Positions 61,663 through 64,000 of a DNA stretch of 64,000 nt are shown piece by piece. The notes under the pieces were generated by a model. That model was not told the origin of the DNA. It saw nothing but the letters and a program-made list of their open reading frames with translations, and made no database searches. A program made the translations under genes and the position numbers. The stretch comes from Callipepla californica brunnescens (lineage: Eukaryota; Chordata; Aves; Galliformes; Odontophoridae). How positions within the stretch are numbered: position 1 is the first letter of the stretch; each line of letters opens with the position of its first letter. The stretch lies in the NCBI GenBank assembly GCA_023055505.1, contig JALIRH010000001.1:91356530-91420529 (forward strand), in the 5' to 3' direction.

Positions 61663-61905
61663 GCAAGGTTCATGTTGGACATAAGGAAAAACTTCTCCAA
61701 GAAGTGGAGACAGTGTGCTCAGACACTGGAATGGGATACCCAGGGAGATGTTGGGATCACCACCCCTGGAGATGTTCAAGAAACATTTAGATGTTGTATT
61801 GAATAAGATAGTTTAGAGGGAAATATTGATGATATATATGGGCAGTTGGACTGGATGATTTTAGAGATCTTTTCCAACCTTGGTGATTCTGAGACTATGA
61901 TTCTA
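61663..61905 (+). mobile_element. CR1 LINE 3' end (right part of the 57896 element)
   Basis: The sequence resumes at the right target duplication with 'gcaaggttcatgttggacat' and continues the ORF2 C-terminus, then 'cactggaatgggatacccag', 'gactggatgattttagagat' and an octamer-like end ('gattctgagactatgattct'). It joins the left part at 60338 without loss once the LTR is removed. Confidence 0.93.
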
Positions 61906-63445
61906 AATTCTTAGTGAAGTAGCCTCTCCTTATAGGAATGGACTCAAGCTAAATCCAAATATTTTAATAACATGTTCTTTACTCATTTTTCTGGATATCT
62001 CATATACAAAAATATTTGATTCTATTCCATTGACCTTATTTTGCATCTTACTTTACATACTAATGTAGTCTCATTAAAAAGAAACCAGATACATATTTGG
62101 AAAATGTTAATGACTAAACGGTATTTCTATTTGCTCAATTTTGAAAAGTAGATAAGGAAGAAACAGTGCTAGAGATAATTACCAAATTTCAATATTTATA
62201 GAAACCAGGCACTTGTGTAGATAATAAGACAATTCTCAATGTGCTTTGATGATGATTAAGTGCTAGTTTTCTGTAAATATTGAAATAAGGTAATTATCAC
62301 TTGAACTATTCATTATTTATCTGCTTTCAAATCACAGTGAATACAGTAAAATTGCCATTTTTTCATAGAAATGTGGAGCTGAAAATAAGTATTATATAAA
62401 CTTTTTATTTGCCCTCTCCATAGAAGTAGCTTGAAAAATGTTTTAAAATGTAATGAGAGGAAATTTCTACATACACAAGCAAGGTCCATTTCATGAATTT
62501 ATTCATTAAAATAAGAGAGCAGTTTTGTTATTAAATGAACTATACAATAGATATTTATTATCTCTGCAAACTCTGGCATTCAAAGGTAAATCTATTGGCC
62601 ACTTATGTGTATAACTACATGTGCATAAGACAAGAAGATGTCTCAGTCTTTGACTTCCATACTTTAAATATCTGTACCATTACTTAATTCCAGTTGAGAA
62701 ACATCTAGTCCTTTTTCAGAAGATCGACTTTATTGTCTCTGCTACTCTGGTGACATACTGGTTTTGGCTGAAATAGAATTAATTTTCTTCGCAGTAGCTC
62801 ATAGTGTGCTACGTTTTGGATTTGTGAAAAAAAAAAAAAAAGATCATTGATAATATATGATTATTTTAACTATTTCTGAGAAGTAATGACACTAAATCAA
62901 AGTCTTTTCTGTTTCTCAAGCTGCCCAGCTAGTGAGGAGGCTGGAATGCATGAGAAACTGGGAGGGGACAAAAAGAGGACAGCTTACCTCAGCTAACCAG
63001 AGGGATATCCCATAACATACTGTGTCATGCTCTGCAATAATACCTAGGGAAATAAGCTGAACACCTGCCTGTCAATGGGAAGGAGTGAATTAATTCCTTG
63101 TTTTGCCTTGTGTGTAAATGCAGCTCTTGCTTCAGCTATTAATCTTGCTTTAGCTCAACTCACAAATTTTCTCACTGTAACCCTTTTAATTCCTTCCCCT
63201 ATTCCACAGAGAGGTAGTGATTGAACAGTTGTTGGGGCTTCATTGCTTGCCAGAGTTAAATCACAACTCTTTATGATATTGCTCTGGAACCCAGTTGTTT
63301 TTGCAATGGAATATTCACATTTAGCATTAAAAGCAATCCTGAGTCATTACTAGACATTTAATCTTCACATGCTAGTATTAATAAACACACAAACTAATAT
63401 TTTCAAGAAAAGCTCATGGCTTCTGCTTTGCAAGGACAATATATT
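61906..63445. other. Non-coding stretch, nothing recognised
   Basis: AT-rich DNA with a 15-nt A-run near 62827. No element was assigned. Confidence 0.5.
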
Positions 63446-64000
63446 TGTTTTTAATGATTTTATTATTTTATTATTTTATTACTTTTGTTATCAGTATTCC
63501 ACATCATAACATCATGAGAAGGAACTGGGAGTTAAAGAGTTAATGCTGTAAGTCTATGGGCTGCTTAATTTCCAAGTACCTGGCTCTCAGAAGGGAAGAA
63601 GAACTTCATACCCCGGAGGACTTTGCATTCCCGTTTTCCACTCAGAGGGAAAGATAAAACTGCATGCAAGTATCAGAGACTTCCTCTTCTGCTGCTCATC
63701 TCAGCAGTGGAGGTTCCCTAGCCATCTCGCCTTCAGCTTTAGTGTAAGGCCTTCAGTTTCAGACACTCTTTCTCTCATTTTATTTGATTTATTAGCTTCA
63801 ATTCCTGTTATACAATGTTATTTTGCATTCTGATATCTTATTTAGTAGATTAGTTTTTCTCCCCAGATTGTTGCCACTGTTTTGTTTTTAGGCCCATCTC
63901 CCTACCCTCTCAGTTTTCCCCCTTCCTCCTTCCCAGGGTGTGGGTCCACAGGTCCCCTGCCCTCTTAGTCACGGAACTGGGCTGAACCAGTCCATAAATT
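63446..64000 (+). mobile_element. Solo LTR, family LTR-A, copy 6, cut by window edge
   Basis: The start is blurred by a TTTTATTA-rich patch (first plausible TG at 63446); the match is clear from 'cagtattccacatcataaca'. It ends at the window edge a few bases before the expected TTGACA. The ZNF143-like block is degenerate (63603-63617), and the acceptor-like tract reads TTTTTCTCCCCAG (63854-63866). It shares variants with copies 3 and 4, such as 'ctctttctctcattttattt'. Whether internal retroviral sequence follows cannot be seen. Confidence 0.88.

Noticed and set aside
1..64000. Search by eye for tRNA, rRNA, snRNA and CRISPR-like arrays
   Set aside because: No tRNA box pairs, rRNA stretches or spaced direct-repeat arrays were found; the direct repeats present are simple repeats or transposons.

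Overview
This window looks like non-coding nuclear DNA from a bird. It is AT-rich by eye and carries no convincing host exon, RNA gene, CRISPR array or operon. The assignment rests on the repeats: many 5'-truncated CR1 LINEs in both orientations with the avian 3' signature (an 'aacaggctgcccaggg'-type block and ATTCTATGA-like octamer tails), short non-autonomous mariner copies of the Galluhop/Mariner1_GG type named in chicken, and solo endogenous-retrovirus LTRs. A galliform is the best guess. It is most likely part of a gene desert or a very large intron.

Layout. From 1 to 5.6 kb the DNA is unique apart from a large pure GGAA microsatellite (2.08-2.33 kb). From 5.6 to 13 kb there are two solo LTRs of one family (called LTR-A here), the second inserted inside a CR1, plus three other CR1 pieces. 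From 15.6 to 20.2 kb lie a mariner copy, a minus-strand CR1, and two head-to-tail plus-strand CR1 copies. From 22 to 31 kb there are small CR1 tails, two mariner copies facing opposite ways, and a CR1 endonuclease fragment. From 33.6 to 43.4 kb lie two old minus-strand CR1 copies and two LTR-A copies. From 44.8 to 53.5 kb there are a decayed mariner, a collapsed CR1, and a CR1 nested antiparallel in an older CR1. From 57.9 to 61.9 kb a long CR1 retaining ORF1 and ORF2 relics is split by an LTR-A, which is itself split by a second LTR family (LTR-B). A last LTR-A runs off the right edge.

No genes work together here. All protein-like signals are dead relics of retrotransposon enzymes (SGNH esterase-like ORF1, AP endonuclease, reverse transcriptase) or the N-terminal helix-turn-helix of a mariner transposase. 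The most informative features are the nested insertions with intact 5-bp target duplications, which give a clean relative age order, and the six related LTRs, which fall into two sequence subgroups and share a promoter-like element and a splice-acceptor-like element. I did not find a new biological system. The findings are about genome structure, and family names are from memory rather than from a database comparison.
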